A stretch of DNA of 64,000 nucleotides from Brugia malayi (GCF_000002995.4 NW_025062479.1:8795721-8859720), one strand, 5' to 3'. Positions 39,500 to 52,341 are shown, counted from the first letter of the stretch. The notes: generated from the letters alone by a model not told the origin. A program made the numbers and translations.

Positions 39500-42400
39500 C
39501 GTCTCTGGCTTTATAAACCGAAGATTGTATGTTCAACTTTGTTGCCAAATTCTTTCTGATAGCAAAAAAGACTGAGAGAGTTATTTTTGTCACTTTTGTT
39601 CTTTTCTTCTCAACATTTCAAATTTCGTTAATTAAACCTTTATTCTAATAAAGTGATTAATACAAGAACGAACGTAGCAGTTAGAATTTCAATAAGGCAA
39701 ATTCAATGACGATATCAGTAACAAAAAGGGAAACCCAAATGATGCCAATATACCAATCAACCGATTCAGCCTAAAGGATTTTACAAAATGAATTTGATGG
39801 GTGGGACTGTACCACACAGTCCCTTACAAGATTTTTTTTTAATTTACAGGAATTATGCTAATTGCAGAATTAAAGTCTTTTATTACCAGAAAACAGGGCT
39901 GAAAATTGTTAAACTGTCATTGAATTTTCATTTTACCATTTGAGTTACGTCATGATTTTTCTAGATGTATTACCGTAATTACTTAAAAACAAATCTATAA
40001 AAATAAAATCATTTTTAATTGATATTATTATTAACAAAGTTAATTTCTCGAAGGATGTATTTGCTTGTATAACTTTAAAAAATTTCAAAATTGATTCAGT
40101 TAATAATTAAAAAGAAATTAAAATCATGTTTCAAATACTAAAGTCATCTAAATGTTCCGTATTACAACATAATTTGGATCAATACATTTTAGGAAGAACA
40201 TTCGGTGACAGTGTGTTATTTATGCTCACATTATTTTTGCATAATAAACTTATCTGTTTGACCGAGATGACTTTTAATACTTTGTAAAAGTATTAAAGAA
40301 CTTTTCTTTGTTTCCAAAGTCATGACCAGCTATTTTTTTGCTTCTTTCAGGCTTGTTGTTAATATTGTTATTTTTAAATTTTTCTTTGATTTAATATTAG
40401 AGGTTAAAATAAGACGAAGAAATTAGTGTAATGGAAAAGTTAATGATTCGCCAACAGCATTTTATAAATTGGTCAGGAAAAAGCTGCGTATTTACATTAA
40501 CAGGTTTGTCACATTCCTAAAATTATCAAATCCACAAAGTTAAGTTTCAGTCTGATCAAGTCATACAAAATGAACAGAAATTCCAATTCTCTTAATATTT
40601 AATATGTTTTAGTCATTAAAACCTTTTCTTAGTGATTTCTGCTTTGGATAAAAGATTGCACTCTCTTAGGTAGAAAAATAATAGATAATTTATTGGATCA
40701 TGATTGAACTCTGAGTTTTACTTCATTCAGTGAGTTCGTTTAACATGTTGAATATTACGAAATAGTTAATATACTAAAAATCAAAAAAAAAAAAAAAAAA
40801 ATTTAATGAATATTTTAATTTGTTCTCATATTTTTTATGACCATTGCTATATGATTACCATCTATTAGAGAATTGTGCTTATGAACCTCAACATTGTTAT
40901 AAAACAAAAGAAGTAAATAGACAAGATTAAATGTTGTTGATAATGATAATAACAGTCAACAGTTTGACGACAAATGAAGTTGTCGTTTTCCAGTTGACAA
41001 AACATTTTATCAATTTATTACAGTCAAAACGTAATCTGAGTCAAAAGGAGAAAAATCGGTTCATTCTGTTTTTCTTTCCTTCAAACTGGTGAGTAAGTTA
41101 ATATTTTAAACGCAATAAAATGTAAATAGCGCTTCAGTAAAACTATTAGGAATGTCATATGCACTCTATTTCTGGTCAATGATGAATTTTAAAAGCATTA
41201 TGAATTTAATTTTTCTATCTTTAATTTCTATAAAGTTTCAACCTTTGCTTTGAATTTAAAGGTTGAATAAAAAAAACTGATTGTAGATATGTTCTCTAAT
41301 CGTGTATATCAATTCGATTTATATGCGAACCTTCAGAATGAGATAATTTATCGGTAATAGGTAGTTTTGCGTTATGATAATATTTATTTCCACATTTTGA
41401 ATGTACCAACGATCACTAAGCAATGAGCATTTGTACTTTTTATTAATTCAAGTTTTGTAAAACAAAGAGAGAAAAATTTACAGTATTTGGTAAAAAAGTT
41501 TTGTTGAAATTTCGATTCAGTTCGACAGTTTTAATTTGTCCATTAGCGCGACTAATCTGCAAGAAAACAAAAATTCCATACCATAGTATGCATATATTAT
41601 AAATTCTAATCGATTAAATAAAGGAAACTCTAGCCATCTTTTAAGTAAAACAAATTGTCAATTTTGATAAAATGGTAATTTGGAATTGTCGTATTCTAGG
41701 AAAAAAAACGAATAGACTTAAAACAAGTGAGAAAAAATGAAGACACATTTCACAAGCACTGAGATCATTACACTAAACTGTCTCAAACATACATACAAAG
41801 TATAATTACAATGGAAGCTTAATTTTTGCCGAAAACATTTTATAAATGCATATTGAAAACATAAGTTTTAAAACTTGTAGGATAAACTGAATATAATATG
41901 CTGAATTAACTTTGGACTAGATCATCCTATTTGAATAATCTTTAGATAAATATTTCAATTAAGAAATCCTTTACCCAACACTCATCTGCAAAATCTGGAA
42001 TTTTACAGTTTGTTTACAAAGAATGTGTGCATTCCTTATGTGTTTGAAAACCGCACCTTATTATGGGATAGGATACACAAGTATGTAGTAGTTGCAACAT
42101 ACATACAGTGTCACCACTCAACGTCAAAATTGCTGCATTCAGTAAAATTCTACATGAAGAAGACAGTCCCAAAGAATGGGGCACACATTTTTCTGGCAGG
42201 TGAATCCAAAAACGGATGTTCCCACCAAGCAGTTGGCTTGATGATCAAAAGCTCAGTCATCTTTAAACTTGTTAATTTATGGACAGATCATTCCAATCGG
42301 GTTATTTTCTTGCGCCCTTCATTATGCAGTAAACTTTTCAGCACATAGATTCCAATTCTTCAAGCTAATACCGCAAAAAAAAAGACCGAAGCTTTTAAGG

Positions 42401-43260
42401 AATATAGCCAATGCTTTTTAAACTAGTGTTTACTTTGCATATTTGCTTATAACGCAAAAATCATTCAGTGGTCAACCACTTCATTTGATCAAATATCGTG
42501 AAACAAGCGATTGAGATCATGCTATTTGTTCTGTGCATCAAAAACTGTATCAACGTAATTAGTGGATTAAAGAATAGTTTAAAATTGTCGCCATAAATCT
42601 TTTCTTACAGTACCAGAAAAAACAGTTGTTAAATGGTTAGTGATAGACATCAAGATGAAAATTTAATGCTAGAATCAAAATAAAAGCATGAAAACCACTT
42701 CAAAAGAGAAAAAGAGCTCACCTTTAGAAGTCGGTTTAGCTGTGACCGTCATAACTCTAGTGCCAGATATTTCTTCACCAGTCTACGTATTGACACATTA
42801 ACATTGTCTAGAACGACGTATATTTGATTTTCTTTCTAAGACTAAGAAGCTTAGTACTTCTGTCATCTTTGTATATTTTCAGTCAAATGAACCTGATGCG
42901 TCGATTGCACTGGAACTTCGATTCCTAGATTTCTCATAACACTTGATTAGTGATCAGCTGAAAGATATCCCTTTATTCCCATAAGAAGAAGCCAATTTAT
43001 GAAGACACGCTGCAAGCATTCCTTAATTACACCACCACACTATTGAAAAATTTTCCCACTCAGTGTTGATTTCATTAATTTTTTCACTGGTTTTTATTTA
43101 AATTATTTTCCCTTCATCTTCTATTTTGACTGTAGTAAACCAACACCACTGAGAGGCTTAGATGCCGTAATTAATTCAGTAAAAAATATATGACTTCTGG
43201 ATCTATAAATGAAAATACTTGTAGCAGTATGAGGAAAAACACATAGACTACTGCAACCTC
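39500..43260. other. gene-poor region, possible transposon debris
   Basis: Contains an (A)n run near 40783. The + frame 42010-42348 is open for 113 codons without recognisable homology. The minus strand near 42810-42750 reads YVVLDNVNVSIRRLVKKYLA, vaguely like a DDE transposase second-Asp region, but not enough for a call. Confidence 0.35.
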
Positions 43261-43370
43261 TGTCGCGAAATTCGAAATAATCTCGCAATCTCCAAATAAC
43301 TTACAAAATATATCAGACAAAATTGTATTAATCCATAATATTAAAATTCATTTTAATTAAGCATTAGAAA

Positions 43371-43925
43371 TGTAAAACTGTTTCAAATTATACATGATGT
43401 AAGCAATCATTATTTCAATTCTCATTTTCTCACTGTAGTTGAGCTTATCTGCTTGTCTGATAACAAAGAGTATGTGCATTGTTTAATATGTTAAAAACTA
43501 CTTCTTTGTTGCAAATCAAATTTGCTTACAATGTCGAAATATTGTAAAGGTTTTCTAAGCTAATAGTCATTCTTTAAGAAACTACAGTATTAAAACCCAT
43601 CTCTTACTATATAAAGAGTAAAGATCATCTGATACTCAATAATCATGCTGTTGCTGCAAGTCAGACCCACTATATAAGGGTCTAAACCTTTTGTCTCAAT
43701 CAACTTCTCAGTTTTATCAGTTTTTTCCTTACCAGTAAGCTACAATTCTGCTGCTCTTCCTCACTCACAATTCAGCTCATTTCCCGACCAATTTATTCAT
43801 TTACCCATTTTCTTCATCTCATTTGTAGATACTCTGCGTAGATAAATTATTAATATTGTAGATAAATTATCAATATTACTGCTATAGATTAATACCTATA
43901 CATTGTGGTTATTAACAAATAAAAT
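43371..43925 (+). repeat. LTR-like 555-bp repeat, copy 2
   Basis: Same orientation and length as 34465-35019 and almost identical to it, including both TATA-like boxes (about 43609 and 43671), the tandem 20-mer and the final AATAAA. Upstream similarity to copy 1 continues to 43262 but drops to roughly 75-80 percent by eye. Confidence 0.85.
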
Positions 43926-44322
43926 CAGACCTATTATTTAACACATTCGTCTATACCAATTACAATAACAAACAAGGAAGGCTCTTGAGCATACGAAAGT
44001 TAAGGTCGACTCTAAGCAACAAGTTATATTCAGGCTGAACCACCAAGTGACAAAAAATTTCCATTCCAAATTCTAAAACATTTCTCTGAACAAGCATCCT
44101 ATCTTTTGCTTTGCCTTGTCGTGTTTAAATTATTTTTCATGATTAATCTGCTTTTCTCCACTAACACACTGTAATAACGTTGAATCTTGGCGGAAGATTT
44201 CAATATTCTAAAAATCTGCTAACCATGTTTAAACATCCAAAAATTAGAAATATTTATGCACATAAAAACATTGTAATACACCAGCTATTTAAATGAAAAC
44301 ATTAACCCTCTTATGCACAGCA

Positions 44323-44490
44323 TCAAGGCAAAAAAGAATCGAGTAGTTTCAATGAATTCCTGAGAGAGTTTGATAACATTGGCAAAGAATCAATAAGTGG
44401 CCATATACTGCATACATTCTGTATACGCTTTGCTTGTTGTCGCATCAAATTTCGTATTCGCGCTTTCGATAGTATTAGTAAGGTAGGTAC
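44323..44490 (-). CDS. possible SOCS-box exon, alternative 3' end of the ankyrin gene
   Basis: A 55-codon exon with acceptor TTTTCAG (phase 0) and stop TGA at 44323 reads VPTLLILSKARIRNLM..., then WPLIDSLPMLSNSLRNSL. The pattern P-x-L-x2-L-x3-x-I-R near the start and I-x2-LP near the end resembles a SOCS box, the elongin-binding tail of ASB ankyrin proteins. It lies about 530 bp downstream of the ankyrin gene's own stop on the same strand. The last ankyrin exon contains a phase-0 GT just after HGAN (about 45150) that could splice here; that link is inference. Confidence 0.4.
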   Translation of the reverse strand, partial: VPTLLILSKARIRNLMRQQAKRIQNVCSIWPLIDSLPMLSNSLRNSLKLLDSFLP

Positions 44491-45023
44491 CTGAAAATTA
44501 TTAACATTACTCAAATTAAATGAAAATTGCTGACAAGTTCATCAGCAATCGATCAACTGAAACTTACATATTATCTTCTTTTCCGCACATAAATATCATT
44601 CCAGCTTGGTTTTTTTTTTTCTTGTTGCACTTTTTGTATTCATAAAAACACATTAAAGTACAAATTTACCACCAAATGGGTCTTATCGATAACGGTTGCT
44701 AGGGCACAGTTTTCACCATTAATCCTATCCGTCCTTCCTCGTTGATCTGATTTGTCTTGCAACATATTTCGGATTCTAAATTCTTCATAAAATATTCAGA
44801 ATTCATACAATGATAATGTTCTCGTCACCTTTTTTAGCTACACTTTTAAAATTCCAAAGTTTAAATTCTGTCATCATATTACTTGACATAATTCATTATG
44901 TGTCCTAAGTGATGCAACTAACAGGAATGAAAATTTTATGATTTGCATCGTTTTCTTTAAAAAAAGAATTTTAATCAATTAGTGAACCAAATGTTTTAAT
45001 ATGGGGCATTCGTTTTTATTATC

Positions 45024-46565
45024 TTATTCCAACCGTTCTTTCATGTGTTTACTGATTGGTGATCCCTCTTCGATTAATCGTTTAATGGTTGGTATAGATG
45101 CATTAATTTCGGCAAAATCTAATGGAAGACGACGTTTGAAGTCAGAAGCATGTACATTAGCGCCATGAGCAATGAGCAACATAGCAATCTGTTCACGGCC
45201 TAAACAAGGTATAGCAAGAAGTTGCAGAATGATATGAAATTTTTAACATAAAATCAAAAAAGGCAAGTTGATTTTAAACGTCATGTTTAAAAACTCGATA
45301 TTTGAAAAGTGCATTATGTAAATACACCTATTTTTACTGAATATAGCTCGTTTCCTAAACATGATTTGATCTGATTTACACCAGAAAAAGTTCTATTCTT
45401 CTAATTCAACATAATATCATATTCATGCTGACTTCTACAGATTGTGTTCTGTCAACTGATAAATTCAAGACATATTTGATCATGAAACATTAAGCATGAA
45501 AACTGGAAAATCTGATTGAAATGAATTTTTGAGTAACAGAACAAATTGACCAGCGATATTCCTGCATGCGAAATGCAAAGGAGTTTGTCCGGTACAATCA
45601 GGAATATCCAAGTTAGCTCCAAAAGCAATAAGTAAGTTACAGATGTTCAAACACCGTTCTTTTGTCGCAATGTATAATGGAGTGCGATTATCTGATACTG
45701 TTACATTAGGGTCTGCTCCATACATCTACAAATGGGTTATTCATATAATGGTAACTTTTCAATTTCAAACACATTTTAAATCACTGAATTAATTTTCTAA
45801 TTACTTTGGAATCTAGTAGAGAAACTGGTATTGAAATTTTGATTGAAACTAGACAGGAAGGTATTGAAAATTTGATTGAAACTAGACAGGAATTAAGTTA
45901 AAAATTAATGTGTTGATAAAAATCTGGAGCTTAAATTTACTATTAGACAATATCATTGAATTAAGCCATCATTTAATGAAGGTGTATATATATTGATTGT
46001 TCTGGAGAATAAGATTTTGTTCATTCGATAGCCTTTGCTGAACCCACTGCATTTTTAGGATCAAAGAATTTTAAGTGGACCATTCAGACAGTTTCCTATT
46101 TAGTTGCTAATGAAATTTATTTTGTAATAATTCAGTTAGTCTTATTTAGATATTATTTAAGAAAGCGAACCAGCAGTAGTTCAACGATCGCATAATTGTG
46201 AAGTCGAACAGCCGTGTAAAGAGGAGTTTCAAGTCGACCGCTCTCATCAGATGAGAGTTTATTTAGCTCACAATTATAGTCCAACAATATTCGAACAATT
46301 GATTCGTTCTGATTTCTAACGGCCAGTGAAAGGGCAGAAGTGCGCATCAAATTTGAATTAATATTCAAGCTTCGATGACGTTGAAGTGTGTACAGGACCT
46401 GAACAAAAGTTGTACATTTCATATAGTTAATGACATCAAATATTTTGGTGATACTTTCTTCATAAATGTCTAGAAATTATGCTGACTCACCAATCCAGGC
46501 TTATTAGCCCTAATTGCTATGTGAAGCTCATTCAGAGCATCCCATTTTCGGTAATTTTGGATCAT
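45024..46565 (-). CDS. small ankyrin-repeat protein (ASB-like)
   Basis: Exons (minus): 46565-46491, 46398-46171, 45725-45551, 45199-45024; 217 aa from the ATG at 46565. Phases agree at all junctions. Ankyrin repeats follow one another: WDALNELHIAIRANKPGL, TSALSLAVRNQNESIVRILL, TPLYTAVRLHNYAIVELLL followed by MYGADPN, TPLYIATKERCLNICNLLIA then FGANLD, GQTPLHFACRNIAGREQIAM then LLIAHGANVHASD, and RLPLDFAEINASIPTIKRLI. An in-frame TAA lies two codons before the ATG, supporting this start, although an upstream exon spliced near AAG|GA cannot be excluded. Ankyrin stacks bind partner proteins. If the SOCS-like exon at 44323 is used, the longer form would be a Cullin-5 ubiquitin-ligase adaptor of the ASB type. 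Confidence 0.82.
45827..45892. repeat. 33-bp tandem duplication in an ankyrin-gene intron
   Basis: GGTATTGAAATTTTGATTGA... is repeated back to back (45827-45859 and 45860-45892) with about one difference. Confidence 0.9.
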
Positions 46566-48300
46566 AAATCCTTACTTCAGGCACAAGGGCACACCAAATA
46601 TTAAACAGATGAAGGATTAAATTTCTGCAATTATTATAAAAGTTTCAGCAAAAAAAAATGTCATACAAAAATATTTGAAATGTAAACATGCCATACACAT
46701 AATTTTCAATATAATTTATGTTTTTAGTGAAAAATCATGTTATGCAAAGTGTGCTTCGTTTGTTTCCTTTTAAAACAAACGAAGCATTTTCCTCTCCGTG
46801 CTTCATCTGAAGAAATCTTTTTTTCACTATAAATCTTGGCAATCTGATAGCTAAATATCTAGAAAATCCAATCAATGTACAAATGCATTCAATGTCATAT
46901 CTAGAAACGTCAAACACGGAGATTGACCGATAAGATTTGATAGCAGTTTTAAAAAATCTGAACTCAACCATTCATATATACATTTCCTTTATTTCAACTT
47001 GTTTTGATCTAGCCAGCTATCTACTAAAAATTTCGAGAGCATAAGGGCACTCTATTTCATTTCCCAAACTGATGATCATGTGGCTACTGACTGATTCTAT
47101 CGGTAATATTTGCAGGAAAGTAACGGAGTGATTACTTTCAAAAGGATTTTTTTTTTTTCAAATCAGAAAGTCCCCCATCTTTATCAAAAAAAGAAAAAGT
47201 AAGGAAAAGCAAATGATAGCCTCGAAGTTTAACTCTTCCTATTTGATGCTTGAAAGTATGAAAGGCATAATCTTGTTCGTCAAAATCATTCAAAGTGGAG
47301 ATGAGGTGTGAGGAAGATGAGGTCATCAGAAGCAAACAGCAAGTTAACCTGGAATGATGATACCAACCAAATGAAAATTAGAGTCTATTTAAGATTTGGT
47401 CAATGTTTTAGAAAAGCGCTGCAGGCAACTTCGCAGTCCGATAATGACAAAGCACGATTCAGCAGGTCTATCTCTGTCACTCATCATTGCTTTGTTTCTG
47501 TATTTCACATGAGAAAACACGTCTTTTCTCCTTCGCTCACTCTTTCTACGTCCTTTTAAACGTGCTTTTACAGCTAAAACCTGTTCTTTTTTGAAAGTTT
47601 AGAATCTTCAAGATATAATGTATATATATTCCGGATTTTTCAGATGTGCGAGTGCATATTTCATCCAATTTAATCTTTGTTAAAGGGTGCTAAGTACAAA
47701 AGTGAGGTTTGAATTGAGGGAAAGAAAATGAATAGAACAGTGCAAAAAGTAAAATAAATTGGGAGTGATAATCATTTTGACACCAACTTTGTAACTCGTT
47801 TTCAACAGAATATAAATTGAACAACATAAACTTTTCCCGTATTACATATTTTTACTCATTTGTTCAAATTTTCTCCGCTCCTTCTGTAAATTAAACCATT
47901 AGTTACGAAATGATCTTTCTTGAATTACCATTTGATAACAGATAAATATCACTGCAATTTTTATTCATAACTGTGGAGATATCGGTCATGATTGGAGAAA
48001 AAACGATGAAATGCTCATGTGCACAATTAATGATATAATGATTATCGTTACACTGTAGATACTATAAACTGTCACTAGTGAATACTCGATCTACCTTTAT
48101 TAGCACCTAATTAAAAAAAAGAAATGTTGTTATCACATCATACCATTTGTAAGGTTGCTGGATTACCGTTGCCATTTCAGACAGCAAGTTCTAATTTGTC
48201 GCATGAGTTCGTAAATACCTATAATTATTTCCATCCATCCATACCATCATCTAGAAAGCTATCCTCAAAAACTTAAACATTTCCAGAAAAAAAATCGAAA
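46566..48300. other. intergenic DNA with one strong hairpin, no gene seen
   Basis: Frames on both strands here (46735-46971 minus; 47138-47335 minus; 47308-47559 plus) lack homology and splice support. The first could be a 5' untranslated part of the ankyrin gene. A hairpin lies at 46752-46786. Confidence 0.45.
46752..46786. repeat. perfect inverted repeat (hairpin)
   Basis: TGCTTCGTTTGTTT and its reverse complement AAACAAACGAAGCA flank a loop of about 7 bases. Confidence 0.9.
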
Positions 48301-48914
48301 TCATCTTTTAATCATATTGAAATATTTTAATCGGAACTCTTATAGGAAAAAAAAAAAAAAAGAATATTTCAACCTTTATTTGATACGAGACGATTCCTTT
48401 ATATAATTGTTTCCTGCTTAATTTATATTCTTATCACGTTTCTTCTCTTTGCTTCGGTTGTACTATCAGTATAATTGGTTGAGCTGACTGTTGTTTTCTT
48501 CCCTTTTACTTCTTGATCCTTGAATTGTCGTTGAATGTCGTAACTGTCGTTTGCTTGTACGTCGTCGTTTATTGCCAGAATTTTGTGCTTGCCGTTGTAT
48601 TTCTCCACCCGTTGAATTTCTTCGTCGTTTTCGTAATTCACGTCGTTTAATACTCTCAAACTTGGGTAATTAAACCTCCCGTTGTTTTCTTATTGGTGTC
48701 CTAAGAACTAATCCCTCTTACCCGTCCTCCTAACCGTTTTCCTCTAATTTGGTTTAATATCCACATAGTTTCCTTTGTACGTCAATTCTCTCATTGTGTT
48801 TTTCCCTTCGCTTCGCTGCTTGTTAGCATGACTCCTTTGCTAGCGACCTCCTTTGTTCTTTATTAACTATAAGATCCTATATACACTATATACAATACCC
48901 TCTCTTTATTCTTT
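48300..48914 (-). repeat. 3' LTR and polypurine tract of the BEL/Pao element
   Basis: On the minus strand AAAGAATAAAGAGAGGG (48914-48898) is a polypurine tract directly after the pol stop. Then come TATA-like motifs (GTATATAGTGTATATAGG, about 48888-48871) and, about 500 bp on, an AATAAA signal near 48380. The outer end is not defined because there is no second LTR to compare with. Confidence 0.55.
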
Positions 48915-49284
48915 AGTTACCGTAATAGTACCTTCTGCCTATTTGCCGACACTCCAGACCTGGGACGGTGACGTGGCTTCTTGTTCTGGATGATATCGGT
49001 CCATCATCTAAAGTAGTGATTTTTTCTGACGTTTTCATATCCTGTTCATCTTTCGTGCTTCCTTCGCTCTTAGGACATACGTTCTCATCTTCTTCAGGCA
49101 TTTTCGTTTCATTCGTGTCTTGCAGTTTCAGAGGGTATAATAAGTTTATGGGTCGTATAACTGTATTTCTGTTTGGAAGTTTCAATTCAACAGCTCTTAC
49201 TTTTCTGTCTCTTCCCATTTTTAAGCTTATTATTTTTGCTAGTTTCCAAACTCTTCGTGGTATTCCTAGTTCATCTAATAACAC
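48913..49284 (-). pseudogene. BEL/Pao pol C-terminus (DUF5641)
   Basis: GIPRRVWKLAKIISLKMGRD, then RAVELKLPNRNTVIRPINLL, is the conserved DUF5641 chromodomain-like end of BEL/Pao integrases (PR-x-W-x-L/x-K-I ... RP-x2-x-L-x-PL). An acidic tail follows and the frame stops at 48913, right against the polypurine tract. Confidence 0.85.
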
Positions 49285-49602
49285 AACTTCGTTTATCCGT
49301 GGTGTGTTTCTGGCCGTACATTTTGGGTGAACATGATTTGCTTAAGCCCTTTCTCTCAGTATGGCTAAATATTCTCCTTTCCATTTGTTCCAAAAATGTC
49401 TAAAGTTTTGAGTGTATTTTTTTAGCATTGTATAAGCTTCTGTCGTAAATTCCTCTAGCAGGATTGTATTCATCGTCGGTAAAAATCGGTAAAATTAATG
49501 ATGTATTTGGAGAGATAAAATCAACTGGTCGTATGGGTTTAATGTCATCTGAATTTACATATGTTAAAGGGCGTGTATTTAATACGCCTTCTATTTCTAT
49601 TA

Positions 49603-50310
49603 TTAACGTTTCCAGGTCTCTTTCTTGTAGTAAGCTCTTCTAAAAGTTTTCTTCGTTAAGCCTACTAACCGTTCATATAATCCTCTACACCATGGAGCTC
49701 GAGGCGTAATGCTTTTCCAATGATTTCCTTTCTTTGCTAACAATTCGTTGACCTTTGCATATTCCTGAGTGAATACGGTTTGGAATTGAAGTGCGTTGTC
49801 ACTGATAATTTGGTGTGGATAACCTCGTCTACTAGTAAATCTTCTAACAATGTGCATAAATGTTTCGGCAGATAGGTCTTCGGCAATCTCCAAATGAACA
49901 GCTCTCGTCGTAAAGCAAGTAAACAACGCAATCCATCTTTTAGCTGTACTTATATTTGATCTGTATTTGATCTCCGAGATAATCTACTGCAATGTTTTCG
50001 AAAGTTCTTGACCTTTTCACTCGCGTTTCTGGTAAATTTGTCATTATCAGCAATTTAAAAGGTTTTGCTTGCCATCGTTTACATACGTGTAACACTTGTT
50101 TAAAATTCGTTTTACTTCGGATCGGCCTTTTGGGATCCAATAACTTTTCCTGTTTTCTGATAGCGTATGTGCTACTCCGGCGTGAAATCGTGACTCATGT
50201 TTATATAATACAATAAGCTCTGTAATAGCGTTGTGTCTTGGTAAGTAAAGTGGATGTTTCGTTTTTTCAGGCAAAGATGAATTTTCGAGTCGACTAGCTG
50301 ATCTCCACAA
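49603..50310 (-). pseudogene. BEL/Pao integrase (H2C2 finger and catalytic core)
   Basis: The zinc-binding part (50310-50047) reads [19 protein letters not shown] then [13 protein letters not shown], with the second Cys pair disturbed by a frameshift; CKRWQAKPF and FENIAVDYLGD appear in the next frame (50140-49940). The catalytic core (49926-49603) contains FTTRAVHLEIAEDLSAETFM, IISDNALQF with the second catalytic Asp, and APWCRGLYERLVG with the Glu. At least two frame changes separate the parts. Confidence 0.85.
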
Positions 50311-50877
50311 TTTATTTTCATCGAGATAGAGGCTTATCTTAGTTACATCCCTTCGTCGAAATTTTTATTTGAGCTTGTTTTATTAAAATCTGTTCAGCTA
50401 ATTTATAATCATAAACTTATGGAGTTGCCAACATCCGATAACAGTTCAATCCATTTGAATCTATTTTTTGTGATTCGTTTAATGAATCTCCAGTGACCAG
50501 ATCATTGTTCTTACTAATCGCATCCATTTGCTAAAGCGATTGGTATTAATTATTTGAAAGGAATTGTTACCGTTTTGGTTTGTAATTGCTTCCACTACAA
50601 TTTCTCGAGCTTCTTCCTCTTCGTGTAAGTCTAAATTTTGATAAGTCCAATTTGGCCAACTTTCTTCGTTTTTATTTAATCAATATGACCCATTCCACCA
50701 CAATTCCTGGTATTTTAAATCTTCTGGCTTAATTCCTCTTGTTGTTATATCTGCTGGATTGGTTTTACTAAGTACATATCGAAAGGAAAACTTTGATTTC
50801 CTTATTTCTTCTACTCGATTCTATATAAATTTTGGCTGTAATTTCGTACAATTTAGTATCCAATGTAAGGAACATTT

Positions 50878-51585
50878 TCAATCTGACCAGAGAATTGTTG
50901 GGATTCCTTCTAATTCTAATTGTTTCTTAGCGAACGTCACTGCTCTTACTCCAATTAAAGCACCCATCAATTCAAGTCGCGGTATTGCAATAACTTTTAT
51001 TGGAGCGAGTCTTACTTTTGAAAATATTAACGATGTTTTTCTTTCATTGCCGTCGTTGGTTGGTATATAAACTGCTGAATAAGCAATAGCTGAGGCGTCT
51101 GTAAACACGTGCATTGTAAGGCCGTCGTTTGTTTCCATAGTTTTTCGGGGAATGTTTTTGATAAATTGTGGCCATTCTTCAATAAGGGATTGCCATTTTG
51201 CTAAATCTTTCTGTTCTAATGGCTTGTCCCACGAATAGTTTTTTTTCCAGAGATCTTGAAAAAATAATTTCAATTTGATGTTTATTGGTACGATTAATCC
51301 CAGGGGGTCGTATTGAGACGCTATAAATTGTAGGTTGTTTCTTTTAGTTATTTCCTTTTCTTTCCAGGATTTGAGCTCTGTTGTGATTGTATCGTTGTGA
51401 TAATCCCAAGGAATATCAAGAACTTTAATCTTTTCGTTTTTAAACTTGTCGTCTTTCGGTACATAAGCGTTGAACTCTTCATTATTGGATAGAAATCCTC
51501 TAATATTCATAGGTGCTTCACTATATATTTGTTTCACTTCTTGGTATTTTTCCAAGGCTTCTTCTGTTGTGGCTGATGATATCAA
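50878..51585 (-). pseudogene. BEL/Pao A17 peptidase-like / RNase H region
   Basis: This is the longest intact stretch of the element (about 235 codons). It starts right after the RT active site (SSATTEEALEKYQEVKQIYS) and carries the landmarks ASQYDPLGLIVPINIKLKLF, LWKKNYSWD, MHVFTDASAIAYSAVYI (RNase H-like first Asp) and IPRLELMGALIGVRAVTFA. This matches the family annotated as Pao retrotransposon peptidase A17, which overlaps the tether/RNase H region. Confidence 0.9.
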
Positions 51586-51597
51586 AACGTTGTCTAC

Positions 51598-51861
51598 TTA
51601 TAAGTTCTTCTTAATTTCTTTGGCTAACTCATTCCCGTTGATTTCTAAGTGATTATTCAAAGTCGCTGAAAGTAGAAATGGTGATGATATTATTCCAAAA
51701 GGGACTCTCTTGAATCGGTAGCATTTGACATTGGTGTTTTCCATTGGTTTTTCTATGTTGCGTAACCATAAAAATCTGGTGCAATTTCTACCAGTTGGTT
51801 TTAATTCCAGCTGTAAAAACGCCTTTCCATCATCCGAAATCTCCATGGTATAATACGTCAT
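51598..51861 (-). pseudogene. BEL/Pao reverse transcriptase, palm region
   Basis: [13 protein letters not shown], then [20 protein letters not shown], is the RT motif B region (PFG-x4-PF) of BEL/Pao. The frame then ends at a TAA (51598) exactly where the Tyr of the YVDN/YVDD active-site box is expected; VDNVLISSATTEEAL follows in the same register. The enzyme cannot be made full length. Its N-terminal half (52300-51870) is interrupted by more stops. Confidence 0.85.
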
Positions 51862-52341
51862 TTAAACTTTTGTCATTTTTCAAATGTCGTATACCACTCC
51901 AAGTTTCGTTGTTTCTTTGTTAAGTGTAAGAATCTCATGATGTGGAAAATAACGTATTATACCTTCTTGATCCATCTCTGTGGTAACGTCTTCGATCATA
52001 TCACACGCTAATTGTTCTCGAATAGTCTTATCGTAGCTTTGGTTTGTCTCGTAGTTCTATAAGTGATCTAAGTCTTCCTAAACATAACCCATAATGACTT
52101 TTAAGATTTACCTTTGTTTCTTTCCACGGTCAGCTAACTTGATATCGCCCATTATGTTTACTGATGCTTTTTTTGAATTAAGATAATGCTTTGTCTTCTG
52201 GTTTTTCTTTCACACAAATAAGTTCTAATTTTCAAAACTGATCGATATCTGGTACATTGCAGCGAAAAGTTGTGCGAAAAATTGCTGTTTCCATTTGCGT
52301 TATATTTGAATTTATATTGTTAATTTGACCATAACCTGCCA

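Noticed and set aside
48968..49403. Long + strand frames over the Pao element
   Set aside because: Antisense shadows of the DUF5641/integrase coding region.
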